Assembly (NCBI GenBank): GCA_902766785.1 | Contig: CACXEO010000042.1 | Location: 1-38,140 of the forward strand | Length of the DNA: 38,140 bases | DNA from: Oscillospiraceae bacterium | Lineage (GTDB): Bacteria; Bacillota; Clostridia; Oscillospirales; Ruminococcaceae | Reading direction: 5' to 3' | In this document: piece after piece, positions 7,497 through 15,050 of the stretch | How positions within the stretch are numbered: the stretch's first letter is position 1 | How the letters are laid out: each line of letters opens with the position of its first letter | Program-made: the position numbers and the translations under genes | The notes under the pieces: model-generated | What the model saw: the letters and a program-made list of their open reading frames with translations, nothing else | Told to the model about the DNA's origin: nothing | Database searches by the model: none

Positions 7497-8792
7497 ATGA
7501 TGAAAACAGTTCCGCTTCCATTTGGTGATCAAACGCTTTCCTGCACCCTGCCGGAGGAAAAGCTCCGGGGCGTTCTTGTTTCTTCTCTGCACAGCTACCG
7601 GTCGGAGCTGAGTGAGGGGGAACTGGTGGAACAGGCGCTGCGGCAGCCTATCGGTTCCCGCCCTCTCGCCGAATTGGCAAGGGGCTGCAAAAAGGTGGTG
7701 CTCATTGCAAGCGACCACACCCGCCCTGTACCAAGCAAGCTGCTGATCCCCCCTATGCTGCGGGAAATCCGCAGGGGCAACCCTGAAGCGGAAGTCACCA
7801 TTTTGGTGGCGACCGGCTGCCACCGCAATATGACAGAGGAAGAAAAACTCTATAAATTTGGCCCGGAGATTCTTGAAAGTGAAAAAATCGTTGTACACGA
7901 CTGTGACGATGAGGGGAATTTAATTGATCTTGGCAAACTTCCCTCCGGCGGGGCGCTCACTTTAAACCGCTTGGCGGTGGAGGCAGACCTGCTGGTTTCG
8001 GAGGGGTTTATCGAACCCCACTTTTTCGCCGGGTTTTCAGGCGGACGCAAAAGCGTCCTGCCGGGTGTTGCCGGAAGGAAAACGGTTGTGGCAAACCACT
8101 GCGCCGCCTTTATTGACGATCCGCGTTCCCGCACCGGAATTCTGGAAGGGAACCTGATCCACCGCGATATGCTCTATGCCGCCAAACGGTGCGGGCTTGC
8201 GTTCATCCTCAACGTGGTGCTCAATTCCGATAAGAAGGTCATCTATGCTGTGGCGGGCGGTTGTGAAGAAGCGCACCGGGCAGGGGTAGAATTTCTTTCC
8301 AGCCTTTGCGGTGTAAAAGCCGTGCCGGCGGATATTGTTGTATCGACCAACGGCGGGTATCCGCTCGACCAGAATATCTACCAGGCCGTCAAGGGAATGA
8401 CGGCAGCGGAGGCTACTGTAAAGGAAGGCGGCGCTATTTTAATGCTCGCAAAGTCGAACGACGGACACGGCGGCCAGGTGTTTTATGATACTTTCGCTCA
8501 GGAAAAGAACCTTGACGCCATGATGGCCCGCTTTCGGGCAACCCCTGCGGAGGAAACCATCCCCGACCAGTGGCAGTCGCAGATTTTTGCACGGGTTTTG
8601 CAGAAAGCGGCAGTCCTTTACCTTTCTGACGCGCCGGATGAGATGGTGCGTGCCCTTCACATGATCCCGGTTCACTCGGTGGAAGAAGGGCTTGAGAAGG
8701 CTCGAGGGCTCCTTAAAAAGCCGGACGCCTCTGTTACGGTGATCCCGGACGGCGTTTCAGTCATTGTGGAAGAACAGGGGGCTGCGCAATGA
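7497..8792 (+). CDS. larA: LarA-family nickel-pincer 2-hydroxyacid racemase/epimerase
   Basis: This 431-residue protein has the LarA fold and active site. DHTRPVPSK lies at about 73-81, TGCHRNM has His109, EPHFFAGFSGGRKS has His175 and Lys185, and ANHC has His201. These match His108, His174, Lys184 and His200 of Lactobacillus plantarum lactate racemase, where Lys184 anchors the nickel-pincer nucleotide. The enzyme should therefore interconvert the epimers of a 2-hydroxyacid by hydride transfer. The substrate need not be lactate: the superfamily includes racemases for malate, hydroxyglutarate, phenyllactate and other acids. It overlaps the glycerate kinase by four bases (ATGA), which hints at glycerate. 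The cofactor genes larB, larC and larE are not in the window. The start was chosen at ATG 7497, six bases after GGAG; ATG 7500 is equally possible, and upstream starts lack a ribosome binding site. Confidence 0.85.
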   Translation: MMKTVPLPFGDQTLSCTLPEEKLRGVLVSSLHSYRSELSEGELVEQALRQPIGSRPLAELARGCKKVVLIASDHTRPVPSKLLIPPMLREIRRGNPEAEVTILVATGCHRNMTEEEKLYKFGPEILESEKIVVHDCDDEGNLIDLGKLPSGGALTLNRLAVEADLLVSEGFIEPHFFAGFSGGRKSVLPGVAGRKTVVANHCAAFIDDPRSRTGILEGNLIHRDMLYAAKRCGLAFILNVVLNSDKKVIYAVAGGCEEAHRAGVEFLSSLCGVKAVPADIVVSTNGGYPLDQNIYQAVKGMTAAEATVKEGGAILMLAKSNDGHGGQVFYDTFAQEKNLDAMMARFRATPAEETIPDQWQSQIFARVLQKAAVLYLSDAPDEMVRALHMIPVHSVEEGLEKARGLLKKPDASVTVIPDGVSVIVEEQGAAQ

Positions 8793-9931
8793 AAAAAGCG
8801 ATTGTCATCCCGGACTCTTTTAAAGGTACTTTAAGTTCGAGCGAAATCTGTGAAATTATGACAGGGGCGGTCAAAGGGCAGTTCCAGGATTGCGAAATCA
8901 TAGCCGTTCCGGTTGCAGACGGCGGAGAGGGAAGCGTTGATTGTTTTCTCACCGCGCTTGGCGGGGAAAAGGTGACGCTGACGGTCACCGGGCCGTATTT
9001 CAAGCCAATGGAAGCTTATTACGGGCTGATCGACGGTGGAAAAACCGCTGTAATTGAAATGGCGGCCTGCGCGGGCCTTCCCCTTGTTGAAGGAAATAAA
9101 AACCCGGAAAAAACAACAACTTACGGGGTTGGGGAATTAATCCTTGACGCGGCGAAACGGGGCTGTAAAAAAATGATCGTCGGGCTGGGCGGTTCCTGTA
9201 CCAACGACGGCGGCGTGGGTGCAGCGGCAGCCGCTGGCATCCAGTTTTACAACGGCGCTGGGGAATCATTTGTGCCGGTCGGCGGAACGCTTTCAGAGAT
9301 TGAGCGGATCGACGTATCAGGAAGAAACGCCGTTCTGGATGGAATTGAAATCATTACCATGTGCGACATTGATAACCCCTTTTATGGCGAAAACGGTGCG
9401 GCCTATATATTTGGGCCGCAAAAGGGAGCGGATAATGGAATGGTCCGCCGCCTTGACAACGGCCTGCGGCACCTCTGCGGCCGCATTGCGGATCATTTGG
9501 GGCTCGACCTCAGCGCGGTTCCCGGCGGGGGTGCGGCAGGCGCGATGGGCGCCGGGATGATCGCCTTTTTTGGTTCCCGCCTCCAGATGGGGATCGAAAC
9601 TGTGCTGGATACAGTCGGCTTTGATAAAATGATGTGCGGCGCGGATGTGGTTTTCACCGGCGAAGGGAAGATGGATTCCCAGAGCCTGCGGGGTAAAGTG
9701 GTCATTGGTGTATCACGGCGGGCGCAGAAGGCCGGAGTACCGGTTGTGGTCATTGCCGGCGGCCTGGATGAAGGGCTGGAACCCGCCTATGAAATGGGGG
9801 TTTCCGCGGCTTTTTCGATTAACCGCCTGCCGCAGGATTTTTCGGTCAGCCGTTATGCGAGCCGGGAAAATATGAAATTTGCCATGGAGAATATTGTGCG
9901 GCTCTGGAAGGCTGCGTCTAAGGGAGAATAA
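8789..9931 (+). CDS. Glycerate kinase (GlxK/GarK family)
   Basis: The 380-residue product is a glycerate kinase of the GlxK/GarK type. It opens with IVIPDSFKGTLSSSE, followed by VPVADGGEGSVDC (about 41-53), IEMAACAGLPL (about 88-98), LGGSCTNDGGVGAAAA (about 133-148) and the C-terminal FTGEGKMDSQS (about 287-297), all signature blocks of the family. It phosphorylates glycerate with ATP, to 2- or 3-phosphoglycerate depending on the enzyme, feeding lower glycolysis. It acts in the cytoplasm. Its ATG overlaps the larA-like stop, so the pair is translationally coupled. The likely reading is that the racemase supplies the glycerate enantiomer used by the kinase; this is inference. Confidence 0.93.
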   Translation: MKKAIVIPDSFKGTLSSSEICEIMTGAVKGQFQDCEIIAVPVADGGEGSVDCFLTALGGEKVTLTVTGPYFKPMEAYYGLIDGGKTAVIEMAACAGLPLVEGNKNPEKTTTYGVGELILDAAKRGCKKMIVGLGGSCTNDGGVGAAAAAGIQFYNGAGESFVPVGGTLSEIERIDVSGRNAVLDGIEIITMCDIDNPFYGENGAAYIFGPQKGADNGMVRRLDNGLRHLCGRIADHLGLDLSAVPGGGAAGAMGAGMIAFFGSRLQMGIETVLDTVGFDKMMCGADVVFTGEGKMDSQSLRGKVVIGVSRRAQKAGVPVVVIAGGLDEGLEPAYEMGVSAAFSINRLPQDFSVSRYASRENMKFAMENIVRLWKAASKGE

Positions 9932-9934
9932 TGC

Positions 9935-10144
9935 GTGGACGGCAAAATACGGAGCAATATTAAAACAGGCGCGCTGGTTGACATCGTCCTCAAAAAGGAT
10001 CAGCCTACAGGTAAGCTCACCCGCGGCCGGGTCGGACGAATCCTGACCAACAGCAGAACCCATCCCCATGGGATTAAGGTGATGCTGCAGGATGGCCAGG
10101 TTGGCCGGGTACAGGTGATTGTAGAGGAGGAAGAAAAGAAATGA
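9935..10144 (+). CDS. ywbE: YwbE family protein (DUF2196)
   Basis: This 69-residue basic protein has the YwbE pattern: G-x-x-V-D-I-V-L-K-K-D-Q-x-T-G-K-L-T-R-G near the middle, then the TNSRTHPHGIKVML segment. It is a small SH3-like beta protein of unknown function, common in Firmicutes and some Proteobacteria. The GTG start at 9935 is preceded by AGGGAG, three bases after the kinase stop. The stop overlaps the ATG of the next gene (ATGA), so it belongs to the same transcript. Confidence 0.88.
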   Translation: MDGKIRSNIKTGALVDIVLKKDQPTGKLTRGRVGRILTNSRTHPHGIKVMLQDGQVGRVQVIVEEEEKK

Positions 10145-10491
10145 ATTTGTTTGTCTGCTATCCCAAATGCACCACCTGCCAGAAGGCGGAAAAATGGCTG
10201 AGGGAAAAGGGGATATCTTTTGAAACCAGAAATATTAAAGAGCAAAACCCCACGGTAGAAGAACTGCGTGCGTGGCACCTGAAAAGCGGCCTGCCGCTGA
10301 AACGTTTTTTCAACACCTCCGGGCTTGTCTACAAATCGCTGGGGCTTTCCGCAAAGCTTGCAGGGATGACGGAAGACGAGCAGTACGCCCTGCTTGCAAC
10401 TGACGGAATGCTGGTCAAACGTCCGATTATTGTGACGGATGGCGCCGTGCTGGTCGGATTCAAGCAGGCCGAATGGGAGAGCGCTCTGTAA
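10141..10491 (+). CDS. ArsC/Spx family thioredoxin-fold protein
   Basis: This 116-residue protein has the ArsC/Spx/YffB fold. A CTTC redox motif lies at residues 10-13 right after strand 1 (LFVCYPKC), followed by E-x-R-N-I-K-E-x-x-P and the cis-proline segment near the C-terminus (LVKRPIIVTDG). Members include arsenate reductases and the RNA-polymerase-binding regulator Spx. The CxxC motif is also found in Spx, but Spx residues for polymerase contact cannot be verified by eye, so a general redox or reductase role is the safe call. It is coupled to ywbE by an ATGA overlap. Confidence 0.85.
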   Translation: MNLFVCYPKCTTCQKAEKWLREKGISFETRNIKEQNPTVEELRAWHLKSGLPLKRFFNTSGLVYKSLGLSAKLAGMTEDEQYALLATDGMLVKRPIIVTDGAVLVGFKQAEWESAL

Positions 10492-10507
10492 CAAAAAGGA
10501 GATTCCG

Positions 10508-10915
10508 ATGATATACCGTCTGGCTGTTTTAAAAGACCTTGAAACTCTTGCTTCCCATGACCGTTGGATTTCAAAAAAGGAGCTCCAAGGTGTTATAGCG
10601 CGCGGCAGGGTTTTAGTGGCGGAGGAAAACGGCGTATTCGCCGGATGGCTCCGCTACGGCCTTTTCTGGGATGAAATCCCTTTTATGAACATGCTTCGCT
10701 TTAAAGAGGAGTACCGTGGAAAAGGTTACGGCCGGGAACTGGTTACCTTTTGGGAAAGCGAAATGAAAAAAGAGGGGTTTTGTACCGTTATGACCTCAAC
10801 CTCATCCGCTGAAGGGGCGCAGCATTTTTACCGGAAGTTGGGCTATTCAGAAACTGGGGGGTTCCTGCCGGAGGGCGAGCCGTTTGAGCTTCTTTTTATG
10901 AAGCGCCTTGGCTAA
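10508..10915 (+). CDS. GNAT family N-acetyltransferase
   Basis: The 135-residue protein has the GNAT acetyl-CoA-binding motif R-G-K-G-Y-G-R-E-L at about residues 75-83, preceded by the strand ending in FKEEY. A C-terminal motif follows with AQHFYRKLGYSETG. The acceptor is unknown. The ATG at 10508 was chosen because AAAGGAG precedes it; a longer frame from 10439 overlaps the ArsC-like gene and lacks a ribosome binding site. It lies 16 bp after the ArsC-like stop and is probably the last gene of the larA-like operon. Confidence 0.88.
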   Translation: MIYRLAVLKDLETLASHDRWISKKELQGVIARGRVLVAEENGVFAGWLRYGLFWDEIPFMNMLRFKEEYRGKGYGRELVTFWESEMKKEGFCTVMTSTSSAEGAQHFYRKLGYSETGGFLPEGEPFELLFMKRLG

Positions 10916-10926
10916 ATAAAATATGA

Positions 10927-10968
10927 CCGTTAAAAATGCACAGAACAAAATTGTGATATTTTTAACGG
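10927..10968 (+). repeat. Long inverted repeat at the edge of the AT-rich island
   Basis: CCGTTAAAAAT at 10927-10937 is repeated in inverted form at 10958-10968, with a shorter CACA/TGTG pairing inside. There is no T-run after it, so it is a weak terminator at best. It marks the switch from the GC-richer larA-like operon to the AT-rich MaoC/MBL island. Confidence 0.6.
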
Positions 10969-11049
10969 GGTATTGCGCAAACCGTGTGGGACGATAAACT
11001 ACCTTACAATAGTTTCCTGTCACTGTCACACGAAGTTTAACTATGAAGT

Positions 11050-11058
11050 TGATATAAT
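11050..11058 (+). promoter_or_regulatory. Extended -10 promoter of the MaoC/ACT-MBL operon
   Basis: A perfect TATAAT (11053-11058) is preceded by TG at the extended -10 position. No good -35 is present at 16-18 bp. The start would be near 11065, about 12 bp before the MaoC ATG. Confidence 0.5.
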
Positions 11059-11076
11059 AAGACATTGGTGGTAAAA

Positions 11077-11520
11077 ATGTATTTTGATGAATTAGAACTC
11101 GGAATGACTGTAGATACAGCTCATGCAGTTATTGAAAAAGAAAAGATGTTAGCTTTTGCCCATGATTATGATAATATACCGCTTCACACCGATGAGGAAT
11201 ACGCTAAGGGTACTCCGTTCGGCCAATTAATCGCGCCCGGTATAATGTCTTTTATGTCTGTCTGGGCAAAGTATCTTGAAGTTGACTTTTTCGGAGAGGA
11301 ATTACTTGCGGGAAAGTCTACTAAAATTGAATGGCTGAAGCCGGTTTATGCTGGCGATATTCTCACAGGTAAAGCAACCATAACCAAACTTGTAAAACGA
11401 AATGAAAAGAACGGCCTTGTCGAAGTTTCGATCGATGTTTACAATCAAAATAGTGAACTTGTACTGAAAGATAAGACGGAAGCTATCGTAAAATGCGAAA
11501 CAATAGGCACTGTACGCTAA
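11077..11520 (+). CDS. MaoC-like dehydratase (single hotdog domain)
   Basis: The 147-residue product is a single hotdog-fold domain of the MaoC/(R)-hydratase type. YDNIPLHTDEEYAKGTPFGQ near residues 33-52 carries the Asp and His of the hydratase-2 active site (pattern D-x-N-P-x-H-x-D), and APGIMSF follows. Such proteins hydrate or dehydrate acyl-CoA or acyl-ACP enoyl thioesters. The ATG at 11077 has GGTGG upstream; a TTG at 11065 in the same frame is unlikely. The gene is visibly AT-richer than its left and right neighbours, with A/T-ending codons. It is followed after 18 bp by the ACT-MBL fusion, with which it shares a promoter and terminator. Confidence 0.83.
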   Translation: MYFDELELGMTVDTAHAVIEKEKMLAFAHDYDNIPLHTDEEYAKGTPFGQLIAPGIMSFMSVWAKYLEVDFFGEELLAGKSTKIEWLKPVYAGDILTGKATITKLVKRNEKNGLVEVSIDVYNQNSELVLKDKTEAIVKCETIGTVR

Positions 11521-11538
11521 TGGAGATTGGGTGAACAA

Positions 11539-12975
11539 ATGAAAAAGACCTATATCACTTCTATGCCGAATCATATCGGTGCGTTTTTAAAAGCTAGTAA
11601 GTGCCTTTCTGTTTTGGAGATAAATATAACCCGCGTAAGTTACAATAAGGCGGTTGATTCCCATACGTTGTTTATTGATGCCGAAGGTACAGAAGAACAA
11701 TTGAAAAAAGCGGATATCGAACTCGAAAAGATCGGGTACCTGCAAAGCGACGCGAATAAAAAAAGCGTTGTTCTAATTGAGTTTTGTCTTGAAGATATCC
11801 CCGGCAGCGTTACAAATGTTTTGACGCTTATCAATGATTTCAATTTTAATATTTCATATATCAGTTCTCAGGAAAACGGCACAGGCTATCAGCTCTTTAA
11901 AATGGGCTTATTCGTTGAGGATTTTGATAAAATATCTGAATTTTTGAAAGAAGCCGAAAAACTATGCAAGGTTCGGGTTATTGATTATAACAGTTTGGAA
12001 AAGGTTTACGATAACGGTATTTTTTATAACACTTATGTTATGGGGCTATCGCAAACAATGGGGCTTTCGGAAGATATCAGCCGTGAATTATTGGTTTATG
12101 TAAACCTTGCAATGCAAACACTTGACGAGCAAGGGCTATCACCGTATAGAACATTTGACAGCATAAGTAAGTTTGCCGAACTGCTCGGTGCTTCAAAAGG
12201 GAAAGCCTTTGCGCCGAGAATAAGCACGCATAAAGTTTCCGATAATACAGAAATCACTCTGATAGAGCCACCTTGTGGGAGTAATACAATTATCATAAGA
12301 AGTAATGACAAGGTGCTATTTGTGGATAGCGGATATGCTTGTTACAGCGATGAAATGCTTGAAGTTTTCAGAAAGATGATTCCTGATTTTGAAAATATTA
12401 AGAAAACCATTCTCGTAACACACGCTGACGTTGACCATTGCGGTTTGCTGTCGCTTTTTGATGAAGTTATAGCCAGTCCCAAAACGGCGCTTTGTCTAAA
12501 GAATGAATACCTTGGGAATGATGGGTATCGAGAGAAAAATCCTCTTCATAAGCCATATATTAATATTTGTAAAGTTCTCACTTCTTACAAAGCTACCAAT
12601 CCCGGCAAAATTACAACGCAATGGAATGATATTGAGAATTTGACAGAGCCTCTTACACAAATCGGATTTTTCGATTTTGAAGAGTTGCACTTTGAGGTTT
12701 ACGAAGGAAAAGGCGGACATTTGCCTGGCGAGATCGTTTTGATTGACTATACACATCACATAGCTATCACAGGTGATATTTATATTAATGTTCATGGATT
12801 GACACAGGAGCAGGCCAAATATAATCAGTATGCACCAATTTTAATGACCTCCGTTGATACTGATCCAAAATTATGCGCAGAGGAAAGAAAGGCAATTATG
12901 CAAAGACTTGGCGTTGGAAAATGGCAGATATTTGGCGCCCATGGATTCAAAATGGACTATTCGGTTAATTCGTAA
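11539..12975 (+). CDS. ACT-ACT-metallo-beta-lactamase fusion protein
   Basis: This 478-residue protein combines domains rarely seen together. Residues 1-70 and 75-150 each look like an ACT regulatory domain: beta-alpha-beta with a DIPGSV turn at 86-91 in the second. ACT domains usually bind amino acids. A helical linker (about 155-225) follows. Residues 235-475 form an MBL-fold hydrolase with THADVDHCG at 294-302, a GGHLPGE segment that supplies a further metal His, an ITGDI strand with the bridging Asp, and a final GAHG. The enzyme class is therefore a metal-dependent hydrolase, possibly of thioesters or lactones, with built-in ligand sensing. The ATG at 11539 is preceded by GGGTGA. Codon use is AT-rich like the preceding MaoC gene, and a transferred two-gene unit is likely. 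The exact function is unknown. Confidence 0.75.
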   Translation: MKKTYITSMPNHIGAFLKASKCLSVLEINITRVSYNKAVDSHTLFIDAEGTEEQLKKADIELEKIGYLQSDANKKSVVLIEFCLEDIPGSVTNVLTLINDFNFNISYISSQENGTGYQLFKMGLFVEDFDKISEFLKEAEKLCKVRVIDYNSLEKVYDNGIFYNTYVMGLSQTMGLSEDISRELLVYVNLAMQTLDEQGLSPYRTFDSISKFAELLGASKGKAFAPRISTHKVSDNTEITLIEPPCGSNTIIIRSNDKVLFVDSGYACYSDEMLEVFRKMIPDFENIKKTILVTHADVDHCGLLSLFDEVIASPKTALCLKNEYLGNDGYREKNPLHKPYINICKVLTSYKATNPGKITTQWNDIENLTEPLTQIGFFDFEELHFEVYEGKGGHLPGEIVLIDYTHHIAITGDIYINVHGLTQEQAKYNQYAPILMTSVDTDPKLCAEERKAIMQRLGVGKWQIFGAHGFKMDYSVNS

Positions 12976-13025
12976 TTAAATTGGTAATTTGAATTTTTAG
13001 TATATCACTTGACAAATCAAAAGAA

Positions 13026-13061
13026 AGAAAAGGTTCGCCGACGGCGAACCTTTTCTTTTTT
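13026..13061 (+). terminator. Intrinsic terminator of the MaoC/ACT-MBL operon
   Basis: Two 15-base arms (13026-13040 and 13042-13056) form a near-perfect hairpin with A-rich and T-rich flanks and a final T-run. It could act in both directions. Confidence 0.92.
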
Positions 13062-13248
13062 GGTTATGAGCGGGTTTGGGTTACCGCTCAACTGTGTGTA
13101 TACTTACAAGTGTGGTGTCGGTTTTTCTTAAGGGGAAACAAAAGTTTTATTTTAAGTCTCTCCGAAGGAAATAATAATCGAAAATCCAGTGTTGTTTTTT
13201 ATTTTCGGCTTTTGTAAAATCTTTTTGAAGGAATTGTGAAAAATCATC

Positions 13249-13277
13249 TTGCGAGTTGGTGTGTAATATGTTAAAAT
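13249..13277 (+). promoter_or_regulatory. Promoter of the glycine-riboswitch/agcS transcript
   Basis: TTGCGA (13249-13254) and TAAAAT (13272-13277) are 17 bp apart. Transcription would start near 13284, just before the aptamer. Confidence 0.65.
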
Positions 13278-13308
13278 AATAACGCTGTGTTCTGTAAAAG
13301 AGCCGCAG

Positions 13309-13396
13309 CACTCTGGAGAGTCCCTGAAAAGGGCGCCGAAGGTGTACGGGAAACGGGTTAAAAGGTTTCCCAATCTCTCAGGCAAAAGGACAGAGC
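13309..13396 (+). ncRNA. Glycine riboswitch aptamer
   Basis: The aptamer shows the conserved glycine-riboswitch parts: CTCTGGAGAG at 13311-13320, GGCGCCGAAGG at about 13331-13342, and the 3' block CTCTCAGGCAAAAGGACAGAG (13375-13395; P1 partner plus the conserved CAGGCAAAAGGAC core). The second aptamer of a tandem riboswitch is not recognisable downstream, so it appears to be a single-aptamer form. It controls the adjacent amino acid:cation symporter. Confidence 0.93.
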
Positions 13397-13469
13397 AGTT
13401 ATAATATGCTTGTGTCTTTTCTCTGCCTTTCCGCGCATATGCGGACCCCACAGCAACGGCGGAATAAGA

Positions 13470-13494
13470 TTCAGGCAAGAATATTAAGCCTGAA
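13470..13494 (+). promoter_or_regulatory. Expression-platform hairpin of the glycine riboswitch
   Basis: TTCAGGC (13470-13476) pairs with GCCTGAA (13488-13494). It sits directly before the terminator and may compete with it, so this is a candidate antiterminator or spacer element. Confidence 0.4.
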
Positions 13495-13496
13495 AT

Positions 13497-13530
13497 GCCC
13501 TCCGCTTAAATGCCGGAGGGCTTCCTTTTT
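13497..13530 (+). terminator. Regulated terminator of the glycine riboswitch
   Basis: GCCCTCCG (13497-13504) pairs with CGGAGGGC (13514-13521), followed by a T-rich run. It lies 40 bp before the agcS start and can stop transcription when the switch is off. Confidence 0.75.
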
Positions 13531-13569
13531 GCTGTAAAGAATATTTGAGAAAAGAAAGAGGAATGAAAC

Positions 13570-15018
13570 ATGTGGGATCAGTTTACAGCGGCACTTAAAT
13601 GGGTGAATGACCAGGTTTGGGGAATCCCCCTGATTGTGTTGATTCTCGCGGTCGGGATTTACCTGACCATCCGTGTGCGTTGCCTGCAGATTCGCCACCT
13701 GCCCCGCGCACTCAAATTTATGGTACATAACGAAGAAGGCGGCGCGGGCGAAGTCAGCAGCTTCGGTGCGCTCTGTACCGCCCTTTCCGCTACTATTGGG
13801 ACGGGGAATATCGTTGGAGTGGCAACTGCCCTGGTCGCCGGCGGCCCCGGCGCGCTTTTCTGGATGTGGATCGCCGCCTTTTTCGGGATGGCGACTAAAT
13901 ATGCCGAAGGCGTTCTGGCGATCAAGTACCGCCACGTTGATGAAAACGGACATGTCCTGGGCGGCCCTTTTTATTACATTGAAAAAGGGATGGGTCCCAA
14001 GTGGAAATGGCTGGCGAAAATATTTGCGTTTTTCGGCGTAGGCGTCGGCCTGTTCGGAATTGGCACCTTTACCCAAGTCAATGGGATTTCCTCGGCGGTC
14101 AACAACTTTTTTGACCCGAATAACGGCTGGGGGATTGACCTTTTCGGCAAGACCTATTCCTGGACAGTCATCATTACGGGGATTCTGCTGACGCTGTTCG
14201 TGGGACTTGTCATCATCGGCGGAATCAAACGAATTGCGAATGTTTCGCAGGTCGTCGTCCCGTTTATGTCGGTCTTATATGTGGTTTTTGCCCTGGCCCT
14301 CCTCTTTTTCAATGCTGAAAAAATCCCGGGCGCTATCGTAGAAATTATTGAGAGTGCGTTCGGGCTCCGCGCGGCCGCTGGAGGTGCGCTGGGTGCGGTT
14401 ATTATTTCAATGCAGAAGGGGATTGCCCGCGGTATCTTTTCGAACGAGGCCGGGCTTGGTTCTGCCCCGATCGCGGCGGCCGCTGCGAAAACCAAGGAAC
14501 CGGTTCGGCAGGGCCTTGTCTCAATGACCGGTACTTTTATTGATACCATCATCATCTGCACCATGACCGGGTTGTGCATTGTCATTACCGGTTCTTGGAA
14601 TATCGGGCTGGAAGGGGTTGCGGTGACTACAAATGCCTTCCAGACCGGAATGCCTTTCTGGCCCCCCGAAGTAAGCTCGTTTATTTTAATGCTCTGCCTG
14701 GTCTTTTTTGCTTTTACCACTATCCTGGGCTGGGATTATTACAGTGAACGTTGTCTGGAATACCTGGTAAACGGCAGGCGGAAAGTAGTATCTGTTTACC
14801 GTTGGATTTATATTCTGGCCATTTTTATTGGCCCCTACATGACGGTTGAGGCGGTCTGGGTCATTGCCGATATTTTTAACGGCCTGATGGCGTTGCCCAA
14901 CCTGGTCGCCCTGATTGCTTTAAGCGGCATCATTGCAAAAGAGACAAAGAAATATTTTTCCAAGGACAAAGAACTTCGAAAGCTGGAAAAAGCGGCTGTA
15001 AAGACGGCAGACGCCTGA
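13570..15018 (+). CDS. agcS: Sodium:alanine/glycine symporter (AGCS family)
   Basis: A 482-residue membrane protein of the alanine or glycine:cation symporter family. Family blocks are clear: SSFGALCTALSATIGTGNIV at about 64-83, the amino-acid/Na+ binding start of a helix; AGGPGALFWMW; IARGIFSNEAGLGSAPIAAA near 290-309; and TTILGWDYYSERC near 385. About ten to eleven transmembrane helices are expected. The glycine riboswitch in its leader makes glycine the likely substrate and suggests expression responds to glycine level. The ATG at 13570 has AGAGGA upstream; the ATG at 13563 is in another frame. It is a single gene ending at the shared terminator 15021-15050. Confidence 0.95.
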   Translation: MWDQFTAALKWVNDQVWGIPLIVLILAVGIYLTIRVRCLQIRHLPRALKFMVHNEEGGAGEVSSFGALCTALSATIGTGNIVGVATALVAGGPGALFWMWIAAFFGMATKYAEGVLAIKYRHVDENGHVLGGPFYYIEKGMGPKWKWLAKIFAFFGVGVGLFGIGTFTQVNGISSAVNNFFDPNNGWGIDLFGKTYSWTVIITGILLTLFVGLVIIGGIKRIANVSQVVVPFMSVLYVVFALALLFFNAEKIPGAIVEIIESAFGLRAAAGGALGAVIISMQKGIARGIFSNEAGLGSAPIAAAAAKTKEPVRQGLVSMTGTFIDTIIICTMTGLCIVITGSWNIGLEGVAVTTNAFQTGMPFWPPEVSSFILMLCLVFFAFTTILGWDYYSERCLEYLVNGRRKVVSVYRWIYILAIFIGPYMTVEAVWVIADIFNGLMALPNLVALIALSGIIAKETKKYFSKDKELRKLEKAAVKTADA

Positions 15019-15020
15019 TG

Positions 15021-15050
15021 AAACGGGCCCCTCAAAAGAGAGGCCCGTTT
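15021..15050. terminator. Bidirectional terminator between agcS and sigK
   Basis: AAACGGGCC (15021-15029) pairs with GGCCCGTTT (15042-15050), with A-rich and T-rich outer edges. It separates two convergent genes and can serve both. Confidence 0.85.

Noticed and set aside
13396-13470. Second glycine aptamer
   Set aside because: The conserved GCCGAAGG and CAGGCAAAAGGAC blocks are absent.
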